64,000 nucleotides of DNA from Gordonibacter sp. 28C (GCF_003339845.1 NZ_PPTR01000003.1:310001-374000), one strand, 5' to 3'. Positions 16,879-26,528 are shown, numbered from the stretch's first letter. The notes: a model not told the origin generated them from the sequence alone. Translations and numbers: made by a program.

Positions 16879-16947
16879 AACGATCCGATAACACCGAGGT
16901 AACGATCGGATCTCTGCGTGACACGTAAAAGACAATTCGTAAATACT
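16879..16947 (+). promoter_or_regulatory. Shared adhesin promoter element, copy A
   Basis: Three AAC boxes start at 16879, 16890 and 16901, exactly 11 bp apart. GTGACA (16918-16923) follows, and AATACT (16942-16947) after an 18-base spacer. The region also contains GATCCGA...TCGGATC as an inverted repeat. The same layout recurs before the next three genes. Direct repeats at one helical turn before a -35 box are typical of OmpR/PhoB-family activator sites. Confidence 0.6.
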
Positions 16948-17013
16948 AAGGATACGGTTTAAACAGCAAATCCCAATTGTTTTGTCGTTACCTGACGAAT
17001 GGAGGAGTCTCCT

Positions 17014-18693
17014 ATGCACGATATTCGTGCCCTACCCGCCTCGACCCTGCCACACCGCGCACTGGCAATTCTGCTCGCAGTGTTGCTGGGGGCTTCAATG
17101 CTCCCCTTGACTGCGTTCGCCGACCTGGAAGAAAGGGGAACCCAGCGCCCCGATGCACCGGGCAACGTTCAAGCGTTTCTCGAAAGCGACGGCGTCCACG
17201 TAACATGGGATGCCGTGGCCGATGTCGATGGATACTCCGTATTCCGCAGCGTCGCTAAAAACGGTCCCTTTGAAATAATCTTCGACTTGAACGCTCAAAA
17301 CCTTTCTTGTTTAGACCAAGATGCCGCCCCTGGCGGAACGTACTACTATATCGTTATTTCCATGGGGCCCGATATGAAGAGCCTCCCGTCGAACGTCGCC
17401 AGCGTTACCTTGCCCCCGTACGGGCAGTTCCATGTGACTTACGACGGTGCCGGCGCCGACGCGGGCACGGTGCCCGTGGACTACAACACATACCTCGCAG
17501 GGGACCTGGTCACCGTGCCTACCGAGACGCCCACGCGCATCGGATCCGAGTACACGTTCGGCGGTTGGAAGGACTTCGCGACCGGCGAGGTGTACCAGCC
17601 TGGAGACCCGTTCACAATGCCCGAAGGCGGCATCACCCTCACTGCGCTGTGGGCCGAGCACGCCGTCCCCGGCAACAACAGGCTCGTGCTGGACGACGAG
17701 ACCCTGACTGCGGGCGACACGGTGCGGTTCACGGCCACGGGCGACCGCCAGGACGTCGCAGGCACCGCCGGCGGGGAGACGCGCTACATCCCCATCTCCT
17801 GGACCATCTTGCCGCTGCTCGACGGTGTCGAACTTCCCTTCGATCCTCCCACCTCCCCCTATCGGGGCGGTGCGATAATGGGAGAGCCCGGCCGCTACTA
17901 CGTGATGGTGACCTACGACATGCAGTACTTCAACATCTGTTGCAACGAGTGGGAATCCATGGGCCCCGACAATCACGATATTATCGCGGTTCCCTTCTCG
18001 GTGAGGGCTCAGGTCCACAGCCTCACCTACCTGCGCAACTACACGCCCGAGGACGCGTTTTTCTCGCCAGCGGGCAACTTCGCAGCAGGAACCGAGGTTC
18101 CTTTGAGCGACATCGGGTCGGTGGGCATCCTACAGGACGACTACACCCGCGACGGCTATAGGTTCATGGGCTGGAGCGCCGATCGCTTCGCCAGCCAGGG
18201 TGTCGTAGGCGACTACCTCATGCCGAGCGAAGAGACCGCATTGTACGCCATATGGGCACGCGAGCACGCGGTCACCTACGACGGCAACGGCGCGGACGGC
18301 GGAACGGTTCCTACGGACCCGCTCGCCTACGTCAAGGACGACGCGGTGACCGTGGCGTCCGACGAGCCCACGAGGGCCGGCTACAAGTTCGCCGGCTGGA
18401 CGGCCGACCACGACGGCAATGTCTACCGCGCCGGCGACACGTTCGCCATGCCCGAGGGCGACGCGCGCCTGGTAGCCCGCTGGACCCCACAGGCGGCCCC
18501 GGGCCCGGACAACAACCAAGCCGCGAAACCGGGCACGCCCGCGAACACGCCGAAGGGCACGCAGGCCAGCGCATCGAAGATGGGCTTCCTGCCCAAGACC
18601 GGCGACGAGGCCGCGCCGTTCGCGCTCTTGGGCATCGTGGCCGCTCTGGGAGCCTCGGGCGTGCACGTGCTGCGCAAGAAGAAGCAGGAGTAG
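17014..18693 (+). CDS. LPKTG cell-wall surface protein 1 (array)
   Basis: 559 residues; first of five tandem paralogues. A signal peptide (MHDIRALPASTLPHRALAIL..., cut near AFA-D at about 34) leads into a fibronectin-III-like domain (about 45-130). An InlB/Flg_new repeat of the VTYDG...GG kind follows, then one GDRQ module (about 222-333; GDRQ and GETRYIPISWTI visible, with an ICCNEW dicysteine). Two more repeats and a Pro/Asn-rich linker come next, then LPKTGDE (526-532), a membrane segment and KKKQE, the sortase anchor. It should be covalently linked to peptidoglycan; an adhesive role is inferred from the repeats. I chose the ATG at 17014, 7 bases after GGAGGA. Confidence 0.88.
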   Translation: MHDIRALPASTLPHRALAILLAVLLGASMLPLTAFADLEERGTQRPDAPGNVQAFLESDGVHVTWDAVADVDGYSVFRSVAKNGPFEIIFDLNAQNLSCLDQDAAPGGTYYYIVISMGPDMKSLPSNVASVTLPPYGQFHVTYDGAGADAGTVPVDYNTYLAGDLVTVPTETPTRIGSEYTFGGWKDFATGEVYQPGDPFTMPEGGITLTALWAEHAVPGNNRLVLDDETLTAGDTVRFTATGDRQDVAGTAGGETRYIPISWTILPLLDGVELPFDPPTSPYRGGAIMGEPGRYYVMVTYDMQYFNICCNEWESMGPDNHDIIAVPFSVRAQVHSLTYLRNYTPEDAFFSPAGNFAAGTEVPLSDIGSVGILQDDYTRDGYRFMGWSADRFASQGVVGDYLMPSEETALYAIWAREHAVTYDGNGADGGTVPTDPLAYVKDDAVTVASDEPTRAGYKFAGWTADHDGNVYRAGDTFAMPEGDARLVARWTPQAAPGPDNNQAAKPGTPANTPKGTQASASKMGFLPKTGDEAAPFALLGIVAALGASGVHVLRKKKQE

Positions 18694-18741
18694 CGCCGAT
18701 CCCCGCAAAAACCTGCGCCCTTCCCTAGCAACTCCGCAGAA

Positions 18742-18769
18742 AAGCAGCCCCGGCGAACCGGGGCTGCTT
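18742..18769 (+). terminator. Terminator of surface protein 1
   Basis: 12-bp perfect stem AAGCAGCCCCGG / CCGGGGCTGCTT with a CGAA tetraloop, 48 bases after the stop. Confidence 0.75.
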
Positions 18770-18878
18770 GCGTTCGGGTGCCCGAGCCGGCAACGATTTT
18801 GGTCCTTGCCGGCGTCCGCGCCCGAGGAGCGCCCTTTTAAGCTTTCGGGGGCGAATCGACCCAAAAAGGTCGCTTTTC

Positions 18879-18947
18879 AACAACACGATGACACCGGGGT
18901 AACGGTACGGAAGTTCTGTGACACGGGGAAAACGTTTCGTCAATACT
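18879..18947 (+). promoter_or_regulatory. Shared adhesin promoter element, copy B
   Basis: Boxes at 18879 (AAC), 18890 (GAC) and 18901 (AAC), 11 bp apart. GTGACA (18918-18923), an 18-base spacer and AATACT (18942-18947) follow. Every distance equals that of copy A. Confidence 0.6.
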
Positions 18948-18951
18948 TGAG

Positions 18952-18982
18952 ACACGGTTTGGGTATCAAATCCAAGCCGTGT
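18952..18982 (+). promoter_or_regulatory. 5' leader hairpin of surface protein 2
   Basis: ACACGGTTTGG (18952-18962) pairs with CCAAGCCGTGT (18972-18982) over 11 bp with one G-U, followed by CTTTTG. It starts at about the expected transcription start, so it would be a 5'-terminal stem-loop. A related, imperfect hairpin lies in the leader of gene 3 (21188-21220). Confidence 0.4.
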
Positions 18983-19018
18983 CTTTTGTCGTCTACCGAC
19001 AAGTGAAGGAGAAACCCC

Positions 19019-20914
19019 ATGCACACTATCCGCACCGCACCCACCTCGCCCCCGGCACGCCGCGCGCTCGCGTTTCTGCTCGCGCTGCTGCTGGGGCTGT
19101 CGATGATCCCTCTGGCCGCGTTCGCCGGGCCGTCCGCAGAGCCGTATGCGATCCCCGAACCGCCGAGCAACATCCAGGCGAGGGACACAAATTACGGCAT
19201 CGAGATATCTTGGGACCCTGCCGCGCAAGCCAATTCTTACATTCTGTACAAAGGTGATTCACTAACGGGGCCTTGGAGAGAAATCGCCCATCCGGAACGT
19301 TCCCCGTACACGAATGCAGACGCTCAACCAGGCAAGACATATTTCTACCGCCTCTCCACGTTTTGGAATGAAGAAGCAAGCGACATGTCCGCCGTCGCCA
19401 GCGCCATGATACCCGACCCGAGCCCATCCGCACAAACCTACCCCCTGATCTACACCTGCGATTACCCCGACGGCAGCGACTCTCTCACATCGATTGCCGG
19501 ACAATTCGCCTCGGGCACCCCCGTCACCCTGAGCGACATCACGTCGGTGGACCCCGATGGCGAAGACTGGTCCAACCCCAACTTCAAGTTCATGGGATGG
19601 CTGAACAGCAGCGACGGCACGGTATACAACCCGGGCACTACCCTTCCCATGCAAGAGCCGTTCCTGCTCCTGTCTGCTGCATGGGATAGCCCCTTCGGAA
19701 TCACCTACGACGGCAACGGCGCGGACGGCGGCATCGTGCCCGTCGATAACGGCATGTACTTCTCGCGCGACCTGGTGCATATCCCCCTCGACACGCCAAC
19801 GAAAACCGGATACACGTTCGTCGGCTGGAAGAACCGCGCGGACGGCGCGGTACACCAGCCGAATGAGGACTTTCCCATAACGCGGGGCGGCGCCTACCTC
19901 GTCGCCCTCTGGGCCGAGCGTGCCGACGCGGGCAAGAACACGCTCGTGCTGGACGACGACGACCTAACCGCAGGCGACGCCGTGTGGTTCACGGCCACGG
20001 GCGACCGCCAGAGCGAGACGGGCTCCACCGGCGGGGAGGCGCGCTTCGTCCCCGTGTCATGGACCATCGAGTCGAACTTCCACGACCTGCCCTTCTCCCC
20101 CGACGCTCCCTATCGGGGCAGCGCGATAATCGACGAGCCCGGATCCTACATCGTGACGGCAACTTACGTCGAGCAGTTCTTCAACATCTGCTGCGACAGC
20201 TGGGAGCCCACGGGCAACACCGCGACGCTCTCGAAACCCTTCACGGTGAAGGCGCGCACCTACGAGCTGTCCTACTTCCGCAACTACACGCCCGAGGACG
20301 CGTTCGTCGCACCCGGCGGCGCCTTCGCCGCAGGCGATACCGTGGCTTTGAGCAGCATCGACTCGGTGGGCGTCACGCAGGACGACTACACCCGCGAGGG
20401 CTACCGCTTCATGGGCTGGAACACCGACCGCACCGCCGACTGGAGCGTCACCGGGAACTTCGCCATGCCGAACGGCAAGACGGACCTCTACGCCATCTGG
20501 GCGCCCACGTGCGCCGTGGTCTACGACGGCAACGGCCACGACGGCGGCACCGTGCCCGTGAACGAGTTCGCCTACGTCAAGGGCGACGCGGTGACCGTGG
20601 CGTCCGACGAGCCCACGAGGGCCGGCTACAAGTTCGCCGGCTGGACGGCCGACCACGACGGCAAGGTCTACCGCGCCGGCGAGAAGTTCGCCATGCCCGA
20701 GGGCGGCGCGCGCCTGGTGGCCAAATGGACCCCGCAGGCGGCCCCGGGCCCGAACAACAACCAGGCCGCGAAGCCCAGCGTACCGAAGGCCCTTTCCAAG
20801 GCGGGCTTCCTGCCCAAGACCGGCGACGAGGCCGTGCCGTTCGTGGCCCTGGGCGCGCTCGCGGCCGCCGGCGCGCTGGGCGTGCGCTCTCTGCGCAGGA
20901 AGAAGCAGGAATAG
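19019..20914 (+). CDS. LPKTG cell-wall surface protein 2 (array)
   Basis: 631 residues. The signal peptide MHTIRTAPTSPPARRALAFL... is nearly identical to those of genes 3 and 4. Then come a fibronectin-III-like domain (about 45-132), a 'YRNYxPxD'-type repeat, a VTYDGNG-type repeat, one GDRQ module (about 303-415; GDRQSETG, RFVPVSWTI, NICCDSW), two more repeats of both types, an Asn/Pro linker, and the anchor LPKTGDE at 598. GAAGGAGAAA precedes the ATG. It is a cell-wall protein by its anchor. The last repeat is almost identical to that in genes 1 and 3, suggesting gene conversion. Confidence 0.9.
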   Translation: MHTIRTAPTSPPARRALAFLLALLLGLSMIPLAAFAGPSAEPYAIPEPPSNIQARDTNYGIEISWDPAAQANSYILYKGDSLTGPWREIAHPERSPYTNADAQPGKTYFYRLSTFWNEEASDMSAVASAMIPDPSPSAQTYPLIYTCDYPDGSDSLTSIAGQFASGTPVTLSDITSVDPDGEDWSNPNFKFMGWLNSSDGTVYNPGTTLPMQEPFLLLSAAWDSPFGITYDGNGADGGIVPVDNGMYFSRDLVHIPLDTPTKTGYTFVGWKNRADGAVHQPNEDFPITRGGAYLVALWAERADAGKNTLVLDDDDLTAGDAVWFTATGDRQSETGSTGGEARFVPVSWTIESNFHDLPFSPDAPYRGSAIIDEPGSYIVTATYVEQFFNICCDSWEPTGNTATLSKPFTVKARTYELSYFRNYTPEDAFVAPGGAFAAGDTVALSSIDSVGVTQDDYTREGYRFMGWNTDRTADWSVTGNFAMPNGKTDLYAIWAPTCAVVYDGNGHDGGTVPVNEFAYVKGDAVTVASDEPTRAGYKFAGWTADHDGKVYRAGEKFAMPEGGARLVAKWTPQAAPGPNNNQAAKPSVPKALSKAGFLPKTGDEAVPFVALGALAAAGALGVRSLRRKKQE

Positions 20915-20950
20915 CGTTCTGTTGAGGCACGTTGCAGACAACTCCTAAGC

Positions 20951-20989
20951 ACGAGGAAGCCCCGGTTCGCCGAGGGCTTCCTCGTTTTT
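20951..20989 (+). terminator. Terminator of surface protein 2
   Basis: ACGAGGAAGCCC / GGGCTTCCTCGT stem followed by TTTTTG, 37 bases after the stop. Confidence 0.88.
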
Positions 20990-21113
20990 GCGAGCAACGC
21001 GCCAGAATACCCATGGCCCTTTGAGAAAACGGCACCCGCACGAGTGCTTGAGGGCATGCCCATACGCAGCATCGCTGATTGAATCGTTTCTGAGAACGCG
21101 AGCCTCTTTTTTC

Positions 21114-21183
21114 AACGATCCGACAACGTCGAGGTAACGATCCGACGATCTCAGTGACACAGCGAAAACAATTAATAAATACT
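21114..21183 (+). promoter_or_regulatory. Shared adhesin promoter element, copy C
   Basis: AAC boxes at 21114, 21125 and 21136 (11-bp steps), all continuing as AACG. GTGACA (21154-21159), an 18-base spacer and AATACT (21178-21183) follow. The first and third boxes share AACGATCCGAC, a clear direct repeat. Confidence 0.62.
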
Positions 21184-21249
21184 TAAGAAACGGTTTGGAC
21201 AGAAAAACCACGCCGTGTTTTTGTCGTTACCTGACGAGAAGGAGTTCCC

Positions 21250-23688
21250 ATGCACACTATCCGCACCTTGCCCACCTCGCCCCCGGCGCGGCGCGCGCTG
21301 GCATTCCTGCTCGCGCTGCTGCTGGGGCTCTCGATGATCCCTTTGGCCGCGTTCGCCGACCAGGGCACAGGCCCGGACGCGACCGTCAACCCTCCCGGCA
21401 ACGTTCACGCAGAAGTTTCGATGCAAAATGCCATCTTGGTTGACTGGGATCCGGTCGACGGCGCTGACTCTTATTGGGTGTACTGCCGCGATTCAGGCTC
21501 GAACGACTTCTCCCTCGTAGGCGTTCGAAGCGTTCCGAACTACGTGAGCGACGGCCTCGCGCCGGGCACGACCTACTACTATTACGTCGTCGCCTACAAA
21601 GGCGTCGAGCCGAGCGCCCCTTCGGGCATCGTCTCCGCAACGACGAACGGAGAGGTCCACGCGGTCACGTACTATCGCAACTACCCCGAAGGCGATACGG
21701 AATTCGTATCTGGCAGAAACTTTCTCGCCAGCGCCAGCGTCCCTCTGAGCGACATCACGTCGGTTGGCACCGCCGGCGCGAACTGGTCTCGCCCCGATCT
21801 CAAGTTCATGGGTTGGATGGATGGAGACGGCCAAGTGATCTCAGCCGGCACCGTGGTCCTCATGCCCGATCGGCCTCTAGCCCTCTCCGCCATTTGGGAA
21901 ACCCAGCGCAAGGCAATCTACATCAGCGACGGCGCCGAAGAGAACACCGTACCCGTGGACAACCGGGGCTACTTTCCGGGCGACCTCGTGACCGTGTCTT
22001 CCATGGTGCCCGTATGGCCGGGACACACGTTCGGCGGATGGCACAACTTGTTCACCGGCCAAGTGCTCCAGCCGGGCGACACGTTCCCCATGCCGGAAAA
22101 CGGCGCCATTCTCCTTGCCCAGTGGCCCGAGCGGGCCGACGCGGCCAACAACACGCTCGTGCTGGACAACGACGATTTGTACTTGGGCGAACCGATTTCG
22201 TTCACCGCCACGGGCGACCGCCAAGACGCGACGGGCACTTCCGACGGCGACACGCGCTACATCCCCGTCAAGTGGACCGTCGACCCGTTTTCCGACGTCC
22301 CCTTCATCGACACGTACCCCTTCACGGCCGGCGCTGTAACGCTGAACCTCGGCGCCCAGTCGGTGACGGTCACCTACGAAAAGCAGGTGTACGACGTCTT
22401 CGTCGGCGATTGGGTTTCCACACCGGAAACCACAACCCTTTCGAAGCCTTTCACCGTAAAGGAACGGGTGAGTCCGCTCACGTACCACCGCAACTACGAC
22501 TCCGGCGACACCGCCTCCGCAAGCGGCGGAGACTTCGCGCCAAATGTCTCCATCCCCTTGAGCGACATCACGTCGGTGGGAACCGACGGCGACAACTGGG
22601 CTCGCAGCGGCTACCGGTTCATGGGCTGGAGCGACGACCCCAGGAGCCCATGGGGCTTCACGGTACAGTACCCCATGCCCGATGGGCCCTTGAATCTATA
22701 CGCCACCTGGGGTGCCCTGCACACGGTCACGTACGACGGCGACGGTGCCGACGGCGGCATCGTGCCCGTGGACAACAACGAGTACGTTACGGGCGAAGAG
22801 GTGCCTGTGCCCAGCGACATGCCTACGAAGACCGGGTACACGTTCGGCGGCTGGCTGAATACGCTGAACGGCCAGGTGTACCAGCCCGAACGTATCTTCT
22901 TCATGCCGGAAGAGGGAGCCAACCTCAAGGCCCTGTGGGCCGAGCACGCCGACCAGGGGCAGAACACGCTCGTGATAGATGACGACGACCTCATCGTGGG
23001 CGACACGATGACATTCACGGCCACGGGCCACCGCCAAGACGTTGAGGGCTCTGCCGGCGGGGAGACGCGCTTCATCCCCGTCTCGTGGACCGTCGAATCG
23101 GTCCTGCCCTACCTGCCGTTCGCAAACCAGTATCCCTTCACGGGCAGCTACGTGACGAGCACCCCCGGCACCTACACCTTGACGGCGGTGTACGTCGAGG
23201 AGTTCTACAACATCTGCTGCGACACGTGGGACCCCACGGGCAATTGCGTGTCGCTCTCGGTCCCCTTCACCGTGCGGGCTCCGGGCGCCTACGCCGTGGT
23301 CTACGACGGCAACGGCCACGACGGCGGCACCGTGCCCACCGACGCGCTCGCCTACGCTAAGGACGATGCCGTGACGGTGGCCTCGGGCGAGCCCGTGAAG
23401 TCCGGGCACGTCTTCGCCGGCTGGAAGGCCGACCACGACGGCAAGGTCTACCGCGCCGGCGACGCGTTCGCCATGCCCGAGGGCGGCGCGCGCCTGGTGG
23501 CCCAGTGGACCCCGCAGGCGGCCCCGGGCCCGAACGGAGGCGGCTCGAAGGGCACGCCGGCCGCCCTGTCCAAGGCGGGCTTCCTGCCCAAGACCGGCGA
23601 CGAGGCCGTGCCGTTCGTGGCCTTGGGCGCGCTCGCGGCCACCGGCGCGCTGGGCGTGCGGTCCCTGCGCAGGAAAAAGCAGGGGTAG
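21250..23688 (+). CDS. LPKTG cell-wall surface protein 3 (array)
   Basis: 812 residues. The signal peptide ends at AFAD (about 37). A fibronectin-III-like domain (about 45-135) is followed by five InlB/Flg_new-type repeats and two GDRQ modules (about 297-408 and 568-678). The second module carries the NICCDTW dicysteine; in the first that segment reads VYDVFVGDW. The C-terminus has a short Pro/Gly linker, LPKTGDE (779), a hydrophobic segment and RRKKQG. AGAAGGAG precedes the ATG. Compared with gene 2 it has one extra repeat-GDRQ unit, so length variation in the family comes from whole-module duplication. Confidence 0.9.
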   Translation: MHTIRTLPTSPPARRALAFLLALLLGLSMIPLAAFADQGTGPDATVNPPGNVHAEVSMQNAILVDWDPVDGADSYWVYCRDSGSNDFSLVGVRSVPNYVSDGLAPGTTYYYYVVAYKGVEPSAPSGIVSATTNGEVHAVTYYRNYPEGDTEFVSGRNFLASASVPLSDITSVGTAGANWSRPDLKFMGWMDGDGQVISAGTVVLMPDRPLALSAIWETQRKAIYISDGAEENTVPVDNRGYFPGDLVTVSSMVPVWPGHTFGGWHNLFTGQVLQPGDTFPMPENGAILLAQWPERADAANNTLVLDNDDLYLGEPISFTATGDRQDATGTSDGDTRYIPVKWTVDPFSDVPFIDTYPFTAGAVTLNLGAQSVTVTYEKQVYDVFVGDWVSTPETTTLSKPFTVKERVSPLTYHRNYDSGDTASASGGDFAPNVSIPLSDITSVGTDGDNWARSGYRFMGWSDDPRSPWGFTVQYPMPDGPLNLYATWGALHTVTYDGDGADGGIVPVDNNEYVTGEEVPVPSDMPTKTGYTFGGWLNTLNGQVYQPERIFFMPEEGANLKALWAEHADQGQNTLVIDDDDLIVGDTMTFTATGHRQDVEGSAGGETRFIPVSWTVESVLPYLPFANQYPFTGSYVTSTPGTYTLTAVYVEEFYNICCDTWDPTGNCVSLSVPFTVRAPGAYAVVYDGNGHDGGTVPTDALAYAKDDAVTVASGEPVKSGHVFAGWKADHDGKVYRAGDAFAMPEGGARLVAQWTPQAAPGPNGGGSKGTPAALSKAGFLPKTGDEAVPFVALGALAATGALGVRSLRRKKQG

Positions 23689-23737
23689 CGCCATCTCCTG
23701 CAAGGGTCGCGCCTAGACGGCAGCGGCAATCTTTACA

Positions 23738-23775
23738 CAAGGGAAGGGCCCCGGCATGCCGGGGCCCTTCCCTTG
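23738..23775 (+). terminator. Terminator of surface protein 3
   Basis: A 17-bp stem CAAGGGAAGGGCCCCGG and its complement around CATG, about 50 bases after the stop. The U tract is poor. Confidence 0.7.
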
Positions 23776-23823
23776 CCCGGTCCTGCGCGGTGTCGGCAGA
23801 AGTCCCTCGACGACCCGTTTTTC

Positions 23824-23869
23824 AACGCCACGGCAACGACAAGGAAACGATCTGGCAATCGTCGTGACA
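23824..23869 (+). promoter_or_regulatory. Shared adhesin promoter element, copy D
   Basis: AAC boxes at 23824, 23835 and 23846 (11-bp steps), each continuing as AACG, then GTGACA at 23864-23869. The -10 position is degenerate here (TAGAAC), so this copy may be weaker or more dependent on the activator. Confidence 0.5.
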
Positions 23870-23966
23870 TAGCGGCAACGGCTCAACTAGAACGGCTACG
23901 CGATCTGGATAATGGGGTGGTGACACTCGCATTACCAATCCGTACCCGATGGATGAAGGAGTTCCC

Positions 23967-26528
23967 ATGCCGCACCTTCGCACCTTGCCCACTTCGCCCC
24001 CGGCACGCCGCGCGCTGGCTTTCCTGCTCGCGCTGCTGCTGGGGCTGTCCATGCTTCCCCTGGCCGCGTTCGCCGAGTCGTCCGCTCGGGCGACCCTCGA
24101 CCCTCCCGCAGGACTCGGCGCCAACGCCACATCGTCGAGCTCCATCGAGATAAGCTGGGCCGCCACCTCCGGCGCCGAAGGCTACCGGGTGCTTCGCAGC
24201 ACCTCGGAGTCGGGGAGCTACGAGCAGATAGCAAACACGACATCGACGAGCTACACCAACACCGGGCTCAGTCCGGACACGACCTACTACTATATGGTCG
24301 CCGCCTACAACGCCAGCGAGACGAGCTCCTTCGGCGGTCCCGTCAGCGCCAGAACGGAATCGCTCCCCGCGCAGCAGGCCGACCCGGGCCTGAACACGCT
24401 CGTGATGGACAACTACGAGCCGTACGCGCACGAGGGATTCGGGTTCACGGCCACGGGCGACCGCCAGGACGCCGCAGGTACCGTGAACGGCGAGACGCGC
24501 TACGTCCCCACGTCGTGGACCATCAGGTCGGATCTTTCAGGTTTCTTCTCCGGCCCGGCCCCCTACAAAGACAGCGTGATCATCGACCAGCCCGGCAACT
24601 ACACTTTGACGGCCACTTACACCTTGCAGCGATACATCCCGAGCGTTGGTTGGCTGCCCATGGACAGCACCGCAACGCTCTCGGTCGACTTCACCGTCAA
24701 GGCGCGCACCTTCGAGCTCACCTACCTGCGCAACTACACGCCCGATGATGCGTTCTTCTCGCCCGGCGGCAGCTTCGAAGAAGACGCCCTCGTATCCGCC
24801 AGCGACATCACGTCGGTAGGCGTTCCAGGCGACAACTGGGCTCGCGTCGACGGCTACGTCTTCGGCGGTTGGCTGGACAAGGACAGCGGCAACTTGTACT
24901 ACCCCGGCGAACAGTTCCGCATGGTGAAGGGGGGCATGAGCCTCACCGCCCTTTGGGGGGCACAGGCGGATGCGGGCAAAAACACGCTCGAACTGGACAA
25001 CAACGAGCCGTACGCGCACGAGGTGTTCACCTTCACGGCCACGGGCGACCGACAGGACGAGCCCGGCACCGTCGACGGCGAGACGCGCTACGTCCCCACG
25101 TCGTGGACCATCAGGTCGGGCCTTTCCGGCGACTTTCCCAGCACGTCCCCCCGCGAGGAAAGCGCGATCATCGACCAACCCGGCGACTACACTTTGACGG
25201 CAACCTACGCCCTCGAGCACTACTCGCACAGCATGGGCTGGCAGCGCACGGGCGACACCGCGACTCTCGCAACCGATTTCACCGTGAAGGAGCGCACCTA
25301 CACGCTCACCTATCTGCGCAACCACTCGCCCGAGGACGCGTTCTTCTCGCCCGGCGGGGAATACCCGGCGGGTACTTCCATCCCTTTGAGCGACGTGTCC
25401 TCGGTGGGCACCACGCACGATGATTACACCCGCGCCGGCTACAAGCTCATAGGTTGGAACACCGACCGATCTGCCAACTGGGGGCAGGTGTACAGCTACA
25501 CCATGCCGAACGAAAACACGTCGCTGTACGCCATCTGGGCGCCCGCCTACGCGGTAACCTACGACGGCAACGGGGCGGACCCCGGCACGGTGCCCGTCGA
25601 CAACAACACGTACCTGGCGGGAGATCCGGTGAACATCCCCGTCGAAACGCCCACGAGGGCCGGCACCGGGTACACGTTCGGCGGATGGCAGAACCCTGCG
25701 GGCGGCAAGGTGTACCTGCCCGGCGACCGCTTCGCCATGCCCGAAAACGGCATCACCCTCGTCGCCCTGTGGGCCGAGCAGGCCGACAAGGGCAAGAACA
25801 CGCTCGTGGTCGAGGACGACGACCTGACCGTGGGCGACACGCTGCGGTTCACGGCCACGGGCGACAGGCAGGAGGCCACCGGCGACGTGAACGGGGAAAC
25901 GCGCTACGATCCCGTCTCGTGGACCATCGTCCCGCTCCTCTCGAACCACATGCCCTTCGCGAACCAGCATCCCTTCACCGACAGCATGGTAATGAACATG
26001 CCGGGCAACTACGTTCTGACGGCGACCTTCGTCATGCGGGTGTACGACGCGAACATAAAGGCATGGCACCCCGTGGGCGACCTCGAGATGATATCGGTTC
26101 CCTTCACGGTGCGGGCGCCGGGCGCCTACGCGGTGACCTACGACGGCAACGGCGCGGACGGCGGCACCGTGCCCGTGGACGCGCTCGCCTACGCCAAGGG
26201 GGACACCGTGACCGTGGCCTCCGACGAACCCACGCGGACCGGCTACACGTTCGACGGCTGGACGGCCGACCACGACGGCAAGGCATACCGCGCCGGCGAC
26301 ACGTTCTCCATGCCGGAGGGCGGCACGCGCCTCGTTGCCCGCTGGACCCCTCAGGCGGGACCGGCGCCGGACAACAACCAAGCCGCGAAGCCGGGCGTTC
26401 CGACCGCCTTGTCCAAGGCGGGCTTCCTGCCCAAGACCGGCGACGAGGCCGTGCCGTTCGTCCTTCTGGGCGTCGTGGCCGCCTTGGGGGCAGCGGGCGT
26501 GCACGCTCTGCGTAAAAAGCAAGGGTAA
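23967..26528 (+). CDS. LPKTG cell-wall surface protein 4 (array)
   Basis: 853 residues, the longest of the five. A signal peptide (MPHLRTLPTSPPARRALAFL...) precedes a fibronectin-III-like domain (about 45-130). Three GDRQ modules follow (about 140-247, 336-441 and 608-717), interleaved with four InlB/Flg_new-type repeats. A Pro/Asn linker, LPKTGDE (821), a membrane segment and RKKQG close it. The first two GDRQ modules share the variant NNEPYAHE/NYEPYAHE lead-in and lack the dicysteine, so they look like a local tandem duplication. I chose the ATG at 23967 behind GAAGGAG. Confidence 0.9.
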   Translation: MPHLRTLPTSPPARRALAFLLALLLGLSMLPLAAFAESSARATLDPPAGLGANATSSSSIEISWAATSGAEGYRVLRSTSESGSYEQIANTTSTSYTNTGLSPDTTYYYMVAAYNASETSSFGGPVSARTESLPAQQADPGLNTLVMDNYEPYAHEGFGFTATGDRQDAAGTVNGETRYVPTSWTIRSDLSGFFSGPAPYKDSVIIDQPGNYTLTATYTLQRYIPSVGWLPMDSTATLSVDFTVKARTFELTYLRNYTPDDAFFSPGGSFEEDALVSASDITSVGVPGDNWARVDGYVFGGWLDKDSGNLYYPGEQFRMVKGGMSLTALWGAQADAGKNTLELDNNEPYAHEVFTFTATGDRQDEPGTVDGETRYVPTSWTIRSGLSGDFPSTSPREESAIIDQPGDYTLTATYALEHYSHSMGWQRTGDTATLATDFTVKERTYTLTYLRNHSPEDAFFSPGGEYPAGTSIPLSDVSSVGTTHDDYTRAGYKLIGWNTDRSANWGQVYSYTMPNENTSLYAIWAPAYAVTYDGNGADPGTVPVDNNTYLAGDPVNIPVETPTRAGTGYTFGGWQNPAGGKVYLPGDRFAMPENGITLVALWAEQADKGKNTLVVEDDDLTVGDTLRFTATGDRQEATGDVNGETRYDPVSWTIVPLLSNHMPFANQHPFTDSMVMNMPGNYVLTATFVMRVYDANIKAWHPVGDLEMISVPFTVRAPGAYAVTYDGNGADGGTVPVDALAYAKGDTVTVASDEPTRTGYTFDGWTADHDGKAYRAGDTFSMPEGGTRLVARWTPQAGPAPDNNQAAKPGVPTALSKAGFLPKTGDEAVPFVLLGVVAALGAAGVHALRKKQG

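Noticed and set aside
16560-16880. Possible short genes between nitrilase and surface protein 1
   Set aside because: Frames here are Arg/Cys-rich, without ribosome sites, and overlap the terminator hairpin.
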